Of a stretch of DNA of 64,000 bases, positions 23,354-36,571 are shown piece by piece. Within the stretch, counting starts at the first letter, position 1; every line of letters starts with the position of its first letter. The notes beneath the pieces are model-generated. The model did no database searches and was not told the DNA's origin. It was given only the letters and a program-made list of their open reading frames with translations. Origin of the DNA: Sapria himalayana. Its lineage: Eukaryota; Streptophyta; Magnoliopsida; Malpighiales; Rafflesiaceae. Made by a program: the position numbers and the translations under genes. The stretch is taken from positions 1,517,006-1,581,005 of the forward strand of contig JAREIK010002415.1 in the NCBI GenBank assembly GCA_029783825.1. The letters run 5' to 3'.

Positions 23354-24115
23354 GGCTACAATGGTCTAATGGACCATTTGACTTTATGCAACAGCTGTTT
23401 ATGCCATGGTACCTACTGCAATGGTCGACTGGAACACCACACTTAGTGAAACAATCAATTGAGCCGTTGCACTTACTGTAACAATCAACTGGGCCATTGC
23501 ACTAACCACTTATTGCAGCTGTTGATTGGGTAGCTGTGCTTACTGCAGTGACTGTTTGTGTTGTTGCACGTGCTACAACAGTTGCCTAAGCTGCTGTAAT
23601 TGCACAGTCTGGTGGTTGACGTTGATGGGGCAACAGAACTTTGTGCACTAGTCATGAGACCATTGCACTTGCTTCAATGGTCAACCAGACCTTTACATCA
23701 CCTGCAATGAACGACTGAACCATTGCACAAATTGCAACAGTCATCTAGATTGTTGCACTTGCAGCAAGGACCAACTAATATGATTGATTGGGTCATTGTA
23801 CATGCTGAAATGATTAATTGGGCCGATGCACTTGTTGCAACGGTTGACTAGTTCAGTGGGCCATTGCACTTGCTGCAATGGTCAGTTGGGCTGTTGGACT
23901 TGCTACAGTGGTCAATTACATTGTTGCATTTACTGTAATGGGACATTGCACTTGATGCAATGGTCCACTCTACTATTACACTTGGTGCAACAATCGACTA
24001 GGCCATTACACTTGCTATGACGAATGAGTTGAGATTGCATGTGCTGCAAAAATTTGTTGCACTGTTATATATGCTGCAATGATTAATTATACTAATGCAC
24101 TTGCTGCTCTTAAAG
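23354..24115 (+). repeat. ~30-bp minisatellite with a hairpin in each unit
   Basis: About 25 degenerate units of 28-31 bp follow a core of CATTGCACTTGCTGCAATGG and then a 'tcaactgg' spacer. The core is an inverted repeat. At 23861-23881 it has 8-bp arms (CCATTGCA and TGCAATGG) around the 5-base loop CTTGC, and many other units keep TTGCA...TGCAA. Divergence is higher at both ends of the array. The open frame across it (23826-24020) is a by-product of the repeat. Confidence 0.85.
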
Positions 24116-24720
24116 AATCCAAATAAATTCTGGTGCAACATATCATTGTGGCTTACTATCATTCAAGAAGGATAAGATATATGTTATTCACTTCAACAAG
24201 ATGAGAAATACTATTTATTATACTTTTGAAATGTTTGTAATTAATTATTGAAGACTGTTCAAATATAATAGTTCTAATAAAGAAGTAAATTGACCTCAAA
24301 CTAGTTGATGAGAGAACAAACAATGAATTACAACATTAATTATTAAGAAATTTCTCTCTTCTGATGAAGATAGTTGTAAAACAAAAAAAAAAATCATAAT
24401 AATAAAAAAATTATATAAACACCCAATATGATGAGAAGTAAATGAAAAAAAAGTAAAATATATATGAATTAGGAAAAACTATTGATATCTCATGTGCTAT
24501 ATGTCTCATCACTAAGTAAAAAATATAACAAAAAGACAAATATAACACCACCCATCATACTAGTAAGTAAATATCTTAAACACTAAATTAAATGAAAAAA
24601 AAACAAATTAAGATATCTTAAAGATCTTCATGAGCATATTAATTATCTGATATTCAATAGGAATATAGATTATAATGTTAAATAAACATTAAATATTCAT
24701 TTTTAATACGGAAGAGAAAA
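24116..24720. other. AT-rich sequence, nothing recognised
   Basis: This is very AT-rich sequence with homopolymer A runs and no open frame, repeat array or element end that I can support. Confidence 0.5.
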
Positions 24721-24908
24721 TGTTAAGAGTTAGCAGTTACACTATATGGGTGATAATGATTTTTAATTTTTAGTTTTATTAAGACAAACTATAGCTTATA
24801 AATAAATCATTATATTGATTATAATAAAATATAGAATTAAAATATAAAGCTTTTTTTCATAAATATTTCTCCTCAGTTATAGTTTGTAGCAAGCATGTTT
24901 TTTTTACA
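24721..24908 (+). repeat. Probable 5' LTR of a copia relic
   Basis: The segment starts TGTTAAGAGT and ends TTTTTTTACA, immediately before the primer site at 24912. It is 188 bp, short but within range for copia elements. The start is inferred from the TG rule only. No second LTR is visible because the element is truncated downstream. Confidence 0.45.
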
Positions 24909-24911
24909 ACT

Positions 24912-24922
24912 TGGTATCAGAG
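24912..24922 (+). other. Primer binding site, initiator tRNA-Met type
   Basis: TGGTATCAGAG matches the standard plant copia primer site complementary to the 3' end of initiator tRNA-Met. It lies three bases inside the proposed LTR end and ahead of the gag frame. Confidence 0.8.
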
Positions 24923-24934
24923 GGATGGGGAGTA

Positions 24935-26870
24935 TAATCAATAATGTTCCGTTGTCCCGATTAACGAAGATAAATTACAGGTGCCAACCGTGCCGGGCCT
25001 GCCTGGCCCGGCACGGCATGGTTCAGCCGTGCCTGGGCCGGCCCAGCACGGAAAAAATCCATGCCCGGGTTTGGCACGAGCCGTGTCGTGCCAGGCACGA
25101 GCCGAGCCGTGCCGTGCCTGGCCCGGCACGGTTCGGCCCGTGGCACGGAAAACCGGCACGGGTTTATCCCGTGCCGGGTGCCCCGTGAGCCCGACCCCAT
25201 GTTGCCTCTCCCGCAAAAAAAGACAGCGGGTCGGGTCTGATTCGACCCGACCCGCGGTCCCCCGTATCCCGAACCGCTCGGTCAGGAATGCCCGAGCGGG
25301 CCATGTGAGGCACGGCACGGCCCACCGTGCCTGCGGGCCGGCCCGTGCAGGCCCATTTGACACATCTAAGATAAATTACAAGAATTGGAGCATCTAAATG
25401 AAAGTTCTTCTCGGTTCTGTGAATTATTGGGAGGTGGTTCAAGAAGGTTTCGAAGAACCAGAATCTACCAAAAGATATACGGCGGCTCAAAATAAGGCGT
25501 TGAAAGAGAGACGATCAAAGAATAAGACGACATTATACATCTTGTTCCGAGCTATTGATGAGTCGGGCTTTGAAAAGATTGCGAGTGCAAAAACTTTAAA
25601 AGAAACGTGGGACATCTTGGAGACTACGTACAAAGGAGCCGACCGAGTTAAAACAAGTTCGTCTTCAAAATCTTCGCAACTAGTTGAAAAGCATGAAAAT
25701 GAAAGAGTCGGAAGATGTGTCCGATTACATCACATGTTTTCAATCCATGATGAATCAACTCAACCGAGAAGGAGAAAAATTATTTGATGCTCGGGTTGTG
25801 AAAAAGATTCTGAGATCGTTAACAGATTGTTTCGAGAATGTGGTATGTGTCATAGAAGAGTCAAATGATCTAGCAACGTTCACGGTCGACGAGCTTGCCT
25901 GTTCCCTAATGGCACATGAATATCATAAGAAGGAGGATGAGGAGGCACTTGAGCATGCACTTCAAACCAAAGTATCGTTCAATGATGAAAAGATATTCTA
26001 TTCTCAAAACTTTCGATGTAAATGACGTGTCCGTGGTTGTCGAGGAAATAGTCGTGGTGGGAAAAGCCACAATTGTGGCAAATATGATCACTATGAGAAG
26101 AATTGTAATTCCGATAAATATTACAATTGGGAAAAGGTATGGTATTTTGTAAAAGAATATCGAGTCGAGAAAAAGATTAAAGAGACAACCAACATAGCCA
26201 TAAAAGATGATGTGAAAGAAGACTTTCTTTTAATGGCATATAACAAAATCAACACTGACAACAACAAAGTGTGGTATATCGATATGGCTACAAGCAACCA
26301 TGTGTGTGGGCACGAGCATTGTTTCAAAGAGATACGAAAGGTTGAAGCTGTATCTGTATAGTTTGGAGATGACTGGAAGGTATAGGTCAAAGGCCAAGGT
26401 ACGATTTATTATGTACAAAAGAATAGTTTCATTGGGTAAATCCAAGATATGTAGTACGTACCAGACCTCAAGAGCAGCATTTTAAGTACCAGATATTACT
26501 ATTAAAAGACTAGTAAGGGCATTCGGTCACACAAGTTGAAATAGAAAGAAATTGAATGTACAAATTGAATTTGAGGAGTGTACAAGAAAAATATTTGCAA
26601 ATCAACGTGTAAGATAAGATATCATTGTGGCATCTCAGTTTTGGTCACCTATATCATGAAGGCCTAAACAAGTTGGCAAAGAAGAACATGATGCACGAAC
26701 TATCAGACATGGAATACAAGTGAAAATTTTGTGAAGAATGTGTGCTTGAAAAACATGCAAGAATGTCATTTCAAAAGAAAGCAGAATATCAGCTAAGTAA
26801 CCTCTCAAATTGATTCATTCCGACATATGTGATGAATCACCTTAAAAGATTTACCTTTTCATATGGATTA
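24935..26870 (+). pseudogene. Copia gag-protease-integrase-proximal relic, split by a MITE
   Basis: The frame begins near 24935 with PLSRLTKINY, is broken at 24976-25368 by a hAT MITE, and resumes with NWSIQMKVLLGSVNYWEVV, the start of a copia gag (UBN2 family). A long gag follows to about 26020 with one frameshift near 25690. Then come a decayed zinc knuckle (CGKYDHYEKNC, about 26078-26110), a protease-linker segment WYIDMATSNHVCG near 26275, the gag-pre-integrase motif near 26630 (WHLRFGHLYHEGLNKL) and the integrase start LIHSDIC near 26815. Stops occur throughout the second half, and reverse transcriptase and RNase H are missing. Removing the MITE and one target copy makes the gag frame continuous. 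Confidence 0.8.
24976..25368. mobile_element. hAT MITE (393 bp) with a perfect target duplication
   Basis: The ends are TACAGGTGCCAACCGTGCC and, in complement, TAGATGTGTCAAATGGGCC. The flanking 8-mers agataaat (24968-24975 and 25369-25376) are identical. The interior is very GC-rich, dominated by short palindromic GCCCGGCACGG-type units, with no transposase. It interrupts the gag frame of a copia relic. The overlapping open frames on both strands are by-products of its high GC content. Confidence 0.92.
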
Positions 26871-26879
26871 ATCTTCACA

Positions 26880-29195
26880 TTGAACATACACATACAATCG
26901 CCTAAAAAGATTCATTACTTGTACTAATTGAGTCAATTACAAGAACAAAGATTAAAAGATTTCCAATTATGCAACAAGCACGAAATGATATGTAAAGCTA
27001 TACACAATAGTGCTCTAAGAAATATTAATATTTTACTTATTTATATTTTGATTATTATAACAATTAAGAGAATAATCATTACAAAATCTTTACTTTTTAT
27101 TTTAATGAGTGGATATTGGTTTTATTATATGATTAGAATAATGAAGATTATAATTATTAACCTAGTTTGGGGATACCTCAAACATGCTATATATATATAT
27201 ATATATCATTTTATAAAATGAAATGAAATAGAGAATATTTTGGTGAGATACAAATTATTTATTTCTTAAAGATTTTTCAAACTTATTAGGAATTCATGTG
27301 TTGTTCATCTAAAACTTACCAATTAATCATTTATAATTTATTATGATCTCCCCATTATGCCAAGAACTTTAGTTAAGTACAAGCAATGAATTAAAGTACT
27401 CCATATTTGATTGTAGAACAATCTTGATAAATTTATTTATATGTAATATTATTTTTTTATAGGTTCGTATTATGCAATCTAATGTATGATTTTATTATCA
27501 GTATAATAAGTGTTTTTAAGCTCTTAAAAAAATAAATCTTAATATACATTATTCCTAATGATTTTGATAATTTTATTATATTAGTTTTTTAGTATTTTAT
27601 TAAATAATAAAAAATAAAACTATAATCTAATATAGAAAATAAATAACTAAGTGAAATTTGTATAATTATCAATAAATATAACAAAATACTTCAATCGATC
27701 TAAATTTTCATCTCTACTATGCTCATATATATATATATATATATATATGAGTTTATCAAATCAAATAAGTCATTAATTATATAACTCTAGCATGGATGAT
27801 AAAAAATTCTAATAAATTTTTCTAATAAATAAACTTTACAATCTAATATAGAAATATTTCTTATACTATGATCTAAAATTCTCATCTTTGTTAAAAATGA
27901 ATGACCAAAATAAGAATAAATAATTAATAAATAAATAACACTAATACATCTAATGGAATACCTAATCACAAAATATAGACATACCATTCATCATCATCAA
28001 TCCTAAAAAAAAAATTCAAAGACTTGTCATAAAAAATAATATCAAAAAAAATAAGATATTATAATTGAATTTCATAGAAAGATAACTCATAAAATATGAC
28101 TACTAAAAAATATCCATGAAGAAAAATAATATGTGAAAAATTAAAGTATAAAATTATATATTATCATAACCAAGTACTTTAAATAATTTATTAATAACTA
28201 TTATAATATTCTAGAAATAATGAGAAAATATAATAAATAAGAAATAATGAGAAAATAAAATAAACTATTATAATAATATTCAAGAAATAACTATTATAAC
28301 ATTATAATAGTCACATCAAGAGTATCCAATGTGACTATTAGCTCCTACGTTGATAACCCGAGAATTTGAAATAAAGAGACAAATTATAAAGATCACATCA
28401 TTTGATATTATCTTATTAGCAAAGAATTATATATACTCTTCTATAATATTTGTCATCGAAGTAAAACTTTATGATAATTTCTAAGATAATTAGCAGGTCT
28501 CCAACATCAACTTGAAATTCTTGCAGTCTTCTCTCTTAAAATAACTATCAACAACCCTCCCTAATGTAGTTACTCATGCTATAGTGTGTGCACTATACTA
28601 AGATGTCTCTCAATTGGATACTCCCAAAGGATTTCATACCATATTGAGGATCTCATCTTGGGAATCTCTTACCTCAATTTTTACTATAGCAGATACTATT
28701 TTTATTGTCAATATATGTTGCATGAGATATCTCTCCATTATTATCTATTTGTATCACATATACTAACTTATTTGATAATACAACTCTGATCTGATGAGAA
28801 AGACGCGATCACCCAAGAGTTAGATACATAACTCTAAAAAATTATCAAAAAGTGAGTACATAAACATTATGTCAAAAAGATGCGTCATTATCTCACCCTC
28901 TCGGTCACATCCACCTCTACTAGAAATATCTCTAAAAATAACATAGCTAATTGAATGAAACAAGTATAGTAATAATCTATTACGGATTTATAGACTCATC
29001 TACTCTCAATATCATAAGCTATAAAACAACATCATATATCTATGTAATCTAAAATAAATATAAAAATATTATTAGCTTTCATAATATATTACACGTCGCA
29101 CAACATAAAAATATAGAGAACAATTTATCTTGATAAATTATAATATGATAATCAATAGTCGAGAATCATTCTGCAACCAAACTTTTTTTGTCATT
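26880..29195. repeat. AT-rich sequence with (TA)n tracts
   Basis: (TA)n microsatellites lie at about 27188-27206 and 27725-27748. I recognise no domain. A weak resemblance between 28880-29040 and 40870-40970 suggests that both derive from one old element, but I cannot classify it. Confidence 0.4.
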
Positions 29196-29199
29196 AATT

Positions 29200-29620
29200 G
29201 AAGGCTCATTTATCAAGTGGTCAGGTTTTGCCTAGTAGGAAACGGGTTGTTCAAAATCTGCGCAATCTAATTTTTGTGGGCCAAGTAGGCCATCATGTCA
29301 GCTTGCATGCCTAATTTTTGGGGGTTGAGAGGTCTGGCCCCATGGCATGATGGCAATTCGGATCGTGATGGGTCGGCCACATGCCAACTTGGCATGGCAA
29401 GACACTAAACATGGGTCATGTCAAGCCAACACAATTTGAACCCATGCTAGCCTTGTTCAGTCTAGACTATTTGAAAGCCAATTTTGTAAATCATGTCATG
29501 TCGCATTCCTTTGGGGCAAGCAAGCCAAACTCCTTGACTTGGCACAATAGCGACTAGGCCAACTAAAATGGGTTATGTCATAGGCCATGTCAGGGCTACT
29601 TGACCAATTTGCTACTTCTA
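29200..29620. mobile_element. Decayed hAT-like non-autonomous element
   Basis: This GC-richer block ends at 29620 in TTTGCTACTTCTA, and its complement is close to the TAGATGTAGCAAAT-type terminus at 20038. The body repeats phrases such as 'ggccatgtcagg', 'gcatggca' and 'catgtcatgtcg' that look like C-to-T decayed GCCGGGC-type hAT sub-terminal units. A possible left end lies near 29195-29220, but no 8-bp duplication is legible. Confidence 0.45.
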
Positions 29621-30890
29621 AAATCGCATGACTAAAAAAACAAATTTAAACTTCAGTTTCTCACAACACATAATTATGTTGTCTGAGCCTCAACAAAATA
29701 ATAACCAAAATTTTAATTTCCTCATAGTAAAGTACACACACACACTATGCAATACTCAAGATATCTACATACAATGCACACATGGTTCATAATTCACTAA
29801 ACACACTATCAAGGCACATGCCACACATACACCACTAAACCATGCATGCCTAGTCACTATGTGTGCCTCCACACTTGCATTGTGTGTGCCTCCACACTTC
29901 CATTGCACACACCAATGGTGGGTTAGAATCGATAACTACATTGTATAATCTATAGTGGGTTGAAGCTACAATCATTGTAAATGTGTGACACATATTTAGA
30001 TATGATGCATGGAAGTGCAATTCCACTGTGGAGACATTCTCCACTTATGTGTGCATCTATATTGTTACCAATGCACACCAAATGTCCCTTCACTTTATTC
30101 CTTATTTAAGGTTTGTGCACCCCCTTACTTTGATACTATGTAAAATAAAAAAAAAATCATAATGATAGAATATGTCATACAGTCATAACAAAAATAGAAA
30201 AATAATATATATAGATGAAAAAAATACATAAGGGTTTTGTGGTGTAGACAACTATAACAATATATTGGGTGCTCCCATCACTAAATAAAAAACATGATAA
30301 CAATATAGACAACTATAACAATATTCTTCAACAAATTTTCAATATCACTAATAATTCTCACAAGCTAATAATTAATCATTTTAAAGTATAAAATATATTT
30401 CATCATCCTAATTTTGAGAATCATGTATAGTTAAAGCTTCTCTCAAATTTTTGTATAGATGAAATATTGTATATATTTCTTCTCATATATATTATTTGAT
30501 AAAGATATTTAAGCTTGTATGCTATTTTTTTTCCATTGTGTTAAATTATATAATTTAGTATGCTCATTTTAGGCTTGAATTTACAGTAACAATAAATATT
30601 ACAGCAATACTCACTTTAGCATTGAAAAGTATTTTGAATTACATTGTTTTCCATTCTCTCCTCGCTCCTTTGTCTCTCTTCCCTTCATCATGATGTCGAA
30701 TATTGGTTTTTGTGCGACATTACTATTACTGTGAACAGTGGCTCTCTGATGAGCCTATTCATCGAAAGATAACTATTTATCAATGATAGTCACAAACAAA
30801 GTTGGTGACAATTTGTGAGTTCTAGGTTTTGTGGTGCGGCTATTGGGCTTATGAGTCCATGTCTCCGTGGTTTGTAGGGTTTTGTGGTGT
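29621..30890. other. Unassigned AT-rich sequence
   Basis: A 21-bp direct repeat ('tgtgtgcctccacactt' core) occurs twice at about 29861-29902. No gene or element end is evident. Confidence 0.4.
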
Positions 30891-30902
30891 AGGCTATGAG
30901 TC

Positions 30903-31097
30903 TTGTGGTCGTTGGTACCATCTCATTACATATTCCTTGACATAGCAAATGTTTGGGAGGCAGCATCCAACATGAACGAGAGCTTGACCTATTTCATAGG
31001 CAAAGTTGGGCAATCCAATAGGCTTTCTTGTAAATTGTTCTGCATAGAAATGATGAAAAACAACATTTTCAAAGAATGCTCTTCTAGAAAAATATAA
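30903..31097 (+). pseudogene. Possible copia gag fragment
   Basis: A 64-codon open stretch holds MWSLVPSHYIFLDIANVWEA, which resembles the start of the copia gag (retrotran_gag_2) domain: a 'L-x-P' segment, then a 'tA-x-x-iW-x-a' segment. The following YFIGKVGQSNRLSCKL could correspond to the next helix. It is short and isolated, so the assignment is tentative. Confidence 0.35.
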
Positions 31098-32902
31098 CAG
31101 CGAGCCTATGATGAAAAACGACATCATCATGCTTGAGCCATCTCACCCCGGCCAATGTCAAAGACTTTAATGGGATGCTCAAATGGGGGAAAAACAACTT
31201 TGAAGTGATAAGATAGAAAGTGAATGCTTATAAGATAACAAGAAAAGAACAACACAAGTTAAAATAAATTTTGGGACACTCAAAAAATTTTAAAATTACA
31301 AAGAGAGAGTCAGAAAGAGCTAAACATATCAATTTTAAAAATATGAATTATGTGTTGTATTCTCACAATATTAAAAAAAAAGTATAATAAGAGCAAGCAT
31401 TGGGGGCTTATGTATGTTTGGTATTCAAACTACCAAATATTTTTATATATTTTGATGGTTTATGATATATAGGCATGAAAATAAAGATTATGGATTAATT
31501 TTATAATTTTAAAGTTTTAGCAAATTTTAATGAATAATCATAAAATCAATAGATTTTTAAATGTATTTAGCAAAGTGGGTAGAATATTGGGTCATGCATA
31601 ATTTCAACATTCATTCTTGACCGATGTTTTATCTAATTAGTCATGGCAATCCTTATAAATCATGATCATAATAATTTATTAGCATAATTTTTTTACTATG
31701 TGACATATTCGTAGGTTTGTAATATTATCATACAATCGTAATCATGCTTATCTCATAAAATTTAAATGACTGTGACATTAATTCTATTTCAATAACTAAG
31801 TATCCCACTGATAATCAAGGTTTCAGCCAAGTCTAAGCATCACAACTTTATCTTTAATATAATTAGGTAATCTTATATCAAAATCAAGTCTTATTTACAA
31901 AGTCAATTTATGAATTATAGAAAATTACAGAGTCAAAACTACTCATGTCAGAATCACAATAATTATTCAGCATCATGATTTTTTGAGACATTAAATATTA
32001 TAGAGAAAATTATTCAAGTATGACTATTCCACAAGGTTATGACTCTTGTCCTCAAAAAAAAATCACAACTTTGAGTTAATTGTCAATGTCGCGGTATCCT
32101 TGCAGCACGGTGACAATATGATATATGAGAAAATTAAATATCAGTATCGCGGTCACTTATAGCACTACAAACACTTGAGACCACAACTTTGTGTCACTGT
32201 CATTTATCAACATCACATGCAAGGATACATAAGAGAGACTAAAATATTCTTTATGGCACAACTATTATATAGTGTCGCAGCCGTATAATGATCAAGAAAG
32301 ATCAATGTCAATATCATAGCTATTTCACAGCATTACGGCTATATAATAATATAAGAGACTCTTTGCCATGTCATGACTTTTCCTAGCATCATGTCCCATG
32401 TGAAGAACAGAAAAATAGGTGTACAAAGCAGTGGACACTTGACAATTCTATTAGTTTGTGTTACAAAATATTAAGACAAAATCATGATTATTGCCTAATA
32501 TCACAATTTCGTGTTATAGAAATATTAAAAAATATTCTTAAATCATAATCATTTTCTAGAATTATGATCTCAAACTTAAGAAATAGATGTCAGAATTATA
32601 ATTTTCTTTTAAAATATGTGACTTCTTACTTTAAATAATATAGAGTAGCTTAAATATAAATATGAAATATAGAAAAATTAATAAAAAAAAACTCTTGATT
32701 TTTTCTTCCTCTCACTCACACAATAAGCAAAACAATGACAGCTATCAAATATTAAAAGTAAATTTCGCACTCCCTATGAGTTCCACAAGCAAGGAAGAAA
32801 CGTAAAACTTAATGCAATCCCTAAAGTTAGGGGACACGACTCTCAAATCTCCCTCAAGATTCCGATATTTTTGCTAAAATAGCATGTTCTCTAGTGTTTG
32901 TG

Positions 32903-32904
<2 letters not shown>

Positions 32905-32972
<68 letters not shown>

Positions 32973-32974
32973 TT
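32905..32974 (+). repeat. (TA)n followed by (TTTA)n
   Basis: About 15 TA units run directly into about nine TTTA units. The compound microsatellite lies inside Athila LTR copy C, is absent from copies A and B, and so arose after their divergence. Confidence 0.9.
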
Positions 32975-33375
32975 TTGTGATACCAAATTTTATTTATTAA
33001 TGAATGTGTTTAATTTATATTATATTAAGAATATTAATAAATAAGTGATTAAATATAACTTGAATTAGTATTTTAACTATTAAATAGTTTATACAAAATT
33101 ATCATGGTAAACAATAATAAATAAACAATAAGATTCACTCAAGCATACATTAGAAAAAAAATAATAACCTTTCTAACTACGATAACATAGATAAACTTTA
33201 CATTAAAACAAGAAATTTGAGTATGTTAATCATTATGAATATAAAACTTACGAAACTGAAAATATAAATATTTTAACATAATAATTCATTATACATATCT
33301 TACATGAATTAATTCTTGATTGAGAGTAATATTATATAAAATATTTTCTTAAGAATTTTATCTTTAGCATGAAAC

Positions 33376-36300
33376 TAGAGATGTCAACCGGGCCGGGCCG
33401 GCCACGCCCGGCACGGTTCGACCGTGCCTGAGCTAGCCCGACATGTGAAAATCCCGGGCCCGGGCCCATGTCGTGCCCGAGTGAGGCACAACTCGTGTCG
33501 TGTCTAGGCCAACCGGGCCTGGTGATGTGCCTGGCCCGACACGGTTTGGTGGCCCATGGCACGGCCCATAGGTACGGTCAGGGTCACCATTCACACCCAG
33601 CCCCAGCATCCCGCAGTCTCGCACCCATTGACCCGCAGACCTGGCTTCCCGCACCCTCACGAGTCACGGATTACGGGTGGGTTCACTGTGACTCGGGTCA
33701 CGAGCCAAGCCAAGCTTCCCCTTCCTGCAAAAAAGACCCCGGATTAGGTCCAATCAATCCCGACCCACGGTCCCCCCCGACCCAACCCAATTCCCCCCCA
33801 ACGGGCAAAAAAAAAAATTAAAATGTTGCCATTGGATCTCGCCTCCAACGGCTAGGAAGCAGAATCCAATGGCACTCATTATTATGCCCCCTAAAAAATT
33901 TAAAAAAATCTAAAAAATCAAAAAAGTGACTTTTTTTTTTAAAAATTAATTTCTTTAATCTATAAAATCTTTCCCCGCTCTCTATAATATTTATGTTTTT
34001 CATAAATATTTATTCTCTAAAATCTCACATTTTCTCTCTCTCAAAACTCTTGATCCTCTCTCTCGAGACTCAAAAAGTCGGGATTTCATCATTTGGCTTG
34101 GCTTTTCGAGAGTCTCAACTTAGGTTTTGAATTTTGAGCTAGACTGTGATACATCATGCACTTGATTGACCTAACTACTTTACCGGATAATTTATTTTAA
34201 GTTTTTTTTTCTCTCTCTCTAGTCTCTCTCTCTAATCCTAAAATAGTTAAATCTAAAATCTATCATCTAGTTTCTAAATAAGTGTCTTGTTTAATAAAAA
34301 TCCTAAAAAATGACAAATATTAATATGCATCATGCATACATATTTTCAGGCTACTTATTATAGGATTCCTAGGTCCACATTTAGAAATGACATACTAAAA
34401 TTATATAAGTTGGAAAAATAAAAAATAATTAATGAATTTATGACATATAGTGTAGTCGTGTCCGTGACGTCCGATATCTGGACAAGTAACGATGAATCAT
34501 CTTATACATGTCTCACCAGCCACTATGTAGATTCTAACTGGACTATGAATAAAAAAATTTTAGGATTCTCTGAGATTCTTCATCCTCATTATGGCCCGGC
34601 TATTTCTAAGTGTATGATGAAAATTTTTAGGGAATCTAAAATTCAAAATAAAATTTCTAGTATCACATTCAATAACGCATCTAATTATGGAGTAACGATT
34701 AACATATTTGTTAAGAATATTAGAGACGCACCATTAAGAGAGATTTTTCATGTCAGATGCATGTGTCACGTGATTAGCTTGATTGTTTAAGCGGGTATGA
34801 AGGTATGTTCCCTCGTGTTAGATAATATACGTAATGCACTCAAATATATCTGCACTCCTCGTAGACAATAAGAGTTTGGTAGTCTCTATTTGTCTGCGAA
34901 TCTTAAGAAGAAAAAATTTTAATCAGATGTACGACATCATTGAAATTACACATACCTGATGTTGGAATCATGTGTTGGATACGAACACGTGATATCCAAC
35001 TACGATAATAGTAAAAGTGATAAACTTATTATTGACGACACTGACTGAGCTTAAAGAATTTCATTTATGAAATTCTTGAAATTTTTGTATAACACGACGA
35101 ACATGTGTTCGTCGGTTTATACGCCCATGACTTGCATTGCACTCAGATGCATATGCAACATTAGTAGCATATTTAAGAAGTATCGAGCTGACCCGACACT
35201 TAGCCATATGATTGCAGAAATGAAAACCAAGTACTTGAAGTAATGGTCTACCATTCCATATCTTTATTGCCTCGCTGTATGCATGGACCCTAGGGTTATG
35301 GTGGAAGGGGTAGAAAACACTCTGACTTACATTTCCTCATGCATGAACCTGGAAGAGCCACCTGAAGGGTTCATTCACGAGAAGTTGACTGACCTGTTCA
35401 CATACTACGATACTAGGTATTGTGGTGGTGGTAGTGAGACTGTGATTACGGACATAGATACCTTGTTCGGAGATGATGATTTTTCCATTCAGCTAGCGAG
35501 GAGGAAACATAGGGGTTGATCATCACATAGGAACGAGCTTTCACAGTACTTAGATACCGATTACTGCTCTATCCTATTACATTCTGATACAAAGAATCTT
35601 GATATATTATAGTGATGGAAATCATGTGTCCACCTTTTCCGTGCTATCTAGGATAACACAGGATCTACCGACTCCTCCGGTATCGAGCATAGCATCGGAG
35701 TTTACTTTTTTTGTTGCAGTGAACATAATTTCAGATAGGAGATCGAGATTACGTCCAAATATTATTGAGGCCTTATCATGTTTAAAGGATTGGGAGGATT
35801 TGAGGTTTAGCATCTATGATCATGTTGAAGCTAAAACTGGGACAGAAACTATAGCCGCATCCACTTCGAAAGTGGAGGAGTTGATTGCTGATGATGATGA
35901 TCTATATGATATTGATCTTGATGTTGCGGCTGATAATGCTCATGATATGTCAATTGATGACTGATGATGATCCACTACTTTTTAATTTCGATATTTTGTT
36001 TTTTATTGATTGTACGCTTTATTTATACGTTATGTTGAAACTTTTATTTATTTGGTTCAGTTCTTCGGTATCTATTGGCTGATTGATCATTTTTCATTTG
36101 GTTTGCTTTTGTTTTTTTCTTTTTAATTTTTTTTAACAAAATTTTTTGATTTATTTATTTTTTTATTTTATTTTTTTATTTAAAAATTTATAACTCTATA
36201 ATTTAATTCTAATAAATTATAAACTAATTTTATTTTAAATTATAAAAAAAAATTAAAACTTTATAGTTTAATGAATTTTTAATAATTTTCATTTTATAAA

Positions 36301-36571
36301 TTTATTATAGTATACATTATCTATAATTTTATATATAATTTAATATATTTATAATTAAACTAAAATATAAAACTATAAAATAAAAAAAATTTAACCTGGC
36401 CCGTACGGCCAGGTTTGGCCTGACCAGCCTGGCCTGGAACATCACTCCCCACCATGCCAACTGACCATGTCGGGCCTGGCTTTTATAAACAGTGCCTGGC
36501 CCAGCACGAAGCACGGCCGTGCTCTAAAAAATGGGCAAGGCCGGGCCGGCACGGCCTGTTTGACACCTCTA
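33376..36571 (+). mobile_element. hAT element (3.2 kb) with inverted ends and target duplication
   Basis: The left end TAGAGATGTCAACCGGGCC and the complement of the right end TAGAGGTGTCAAACAGGCC are inverted repeats. The flanking 8-mers catgaaac (33368-33375) and catgagac (36572-36579) match at 7 of 8. GC-rich sub-terminal regions of about 400 bp and 180 bp contain many GCCCGGCACGG-type units. It carries a broken transposase on the plus strand and lies inside Athila LTR copy C. It is the likely source type for the shorter MITEs in this window, which share its termini. Confidence 0.9.
34345..35965 (+). pseudogene. hAT transposase pseudogene (RICESLEEPER-like)
   Basis: The intact protein would cut and paste the element using a DDE/RNase H-like core. 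Visible parts in order: a short PRSTFRNDILKLYKLEK segment; the core start TSDIWTSNDESSYTCLTSHY (about 34467-34526); FNNASNYG near 34670 with HVRCMCHVISLIV near 34750; a middle segment before 35280; the DUF4413-like part MDPRVMVEGVENTLTYIS (35283-35519); and the C-terminal dimerisation region PVSSIASEFTFF with RSRLRPNIIEALSCLKDW (about 35660-35800), then an acidic tail. The N-terminal BED zinc finger is not visible. Stops occur at about 34788, 34868, 35240 and 35518, and there is a frameshift near 35590. Length without BED fits the family (about 550-700 residues). Confidence 0.85.

Noticed and set aside
23826..24020. Cys-rich 64-codon protein
   Set aside because: It is the translation of the 30-bp minisatellite; the Cys/Gln/Leu phrase repeats with the DNA unit.
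23354..24115. CRISPR-like array
   Set aside because: Units are contiguous degenerate repeats without unique spacers, and the genome is a plant's.
24938..25490. Open frames of 79-141 codons on both strands in the 25-kb MITE
   Set aside because: GC-rich hAT sub-terminal repeats lack stops by chance. The peptides are Arg/Pro/Gly/Ala repeats without domains, and the target duplications show that this is an insertion.
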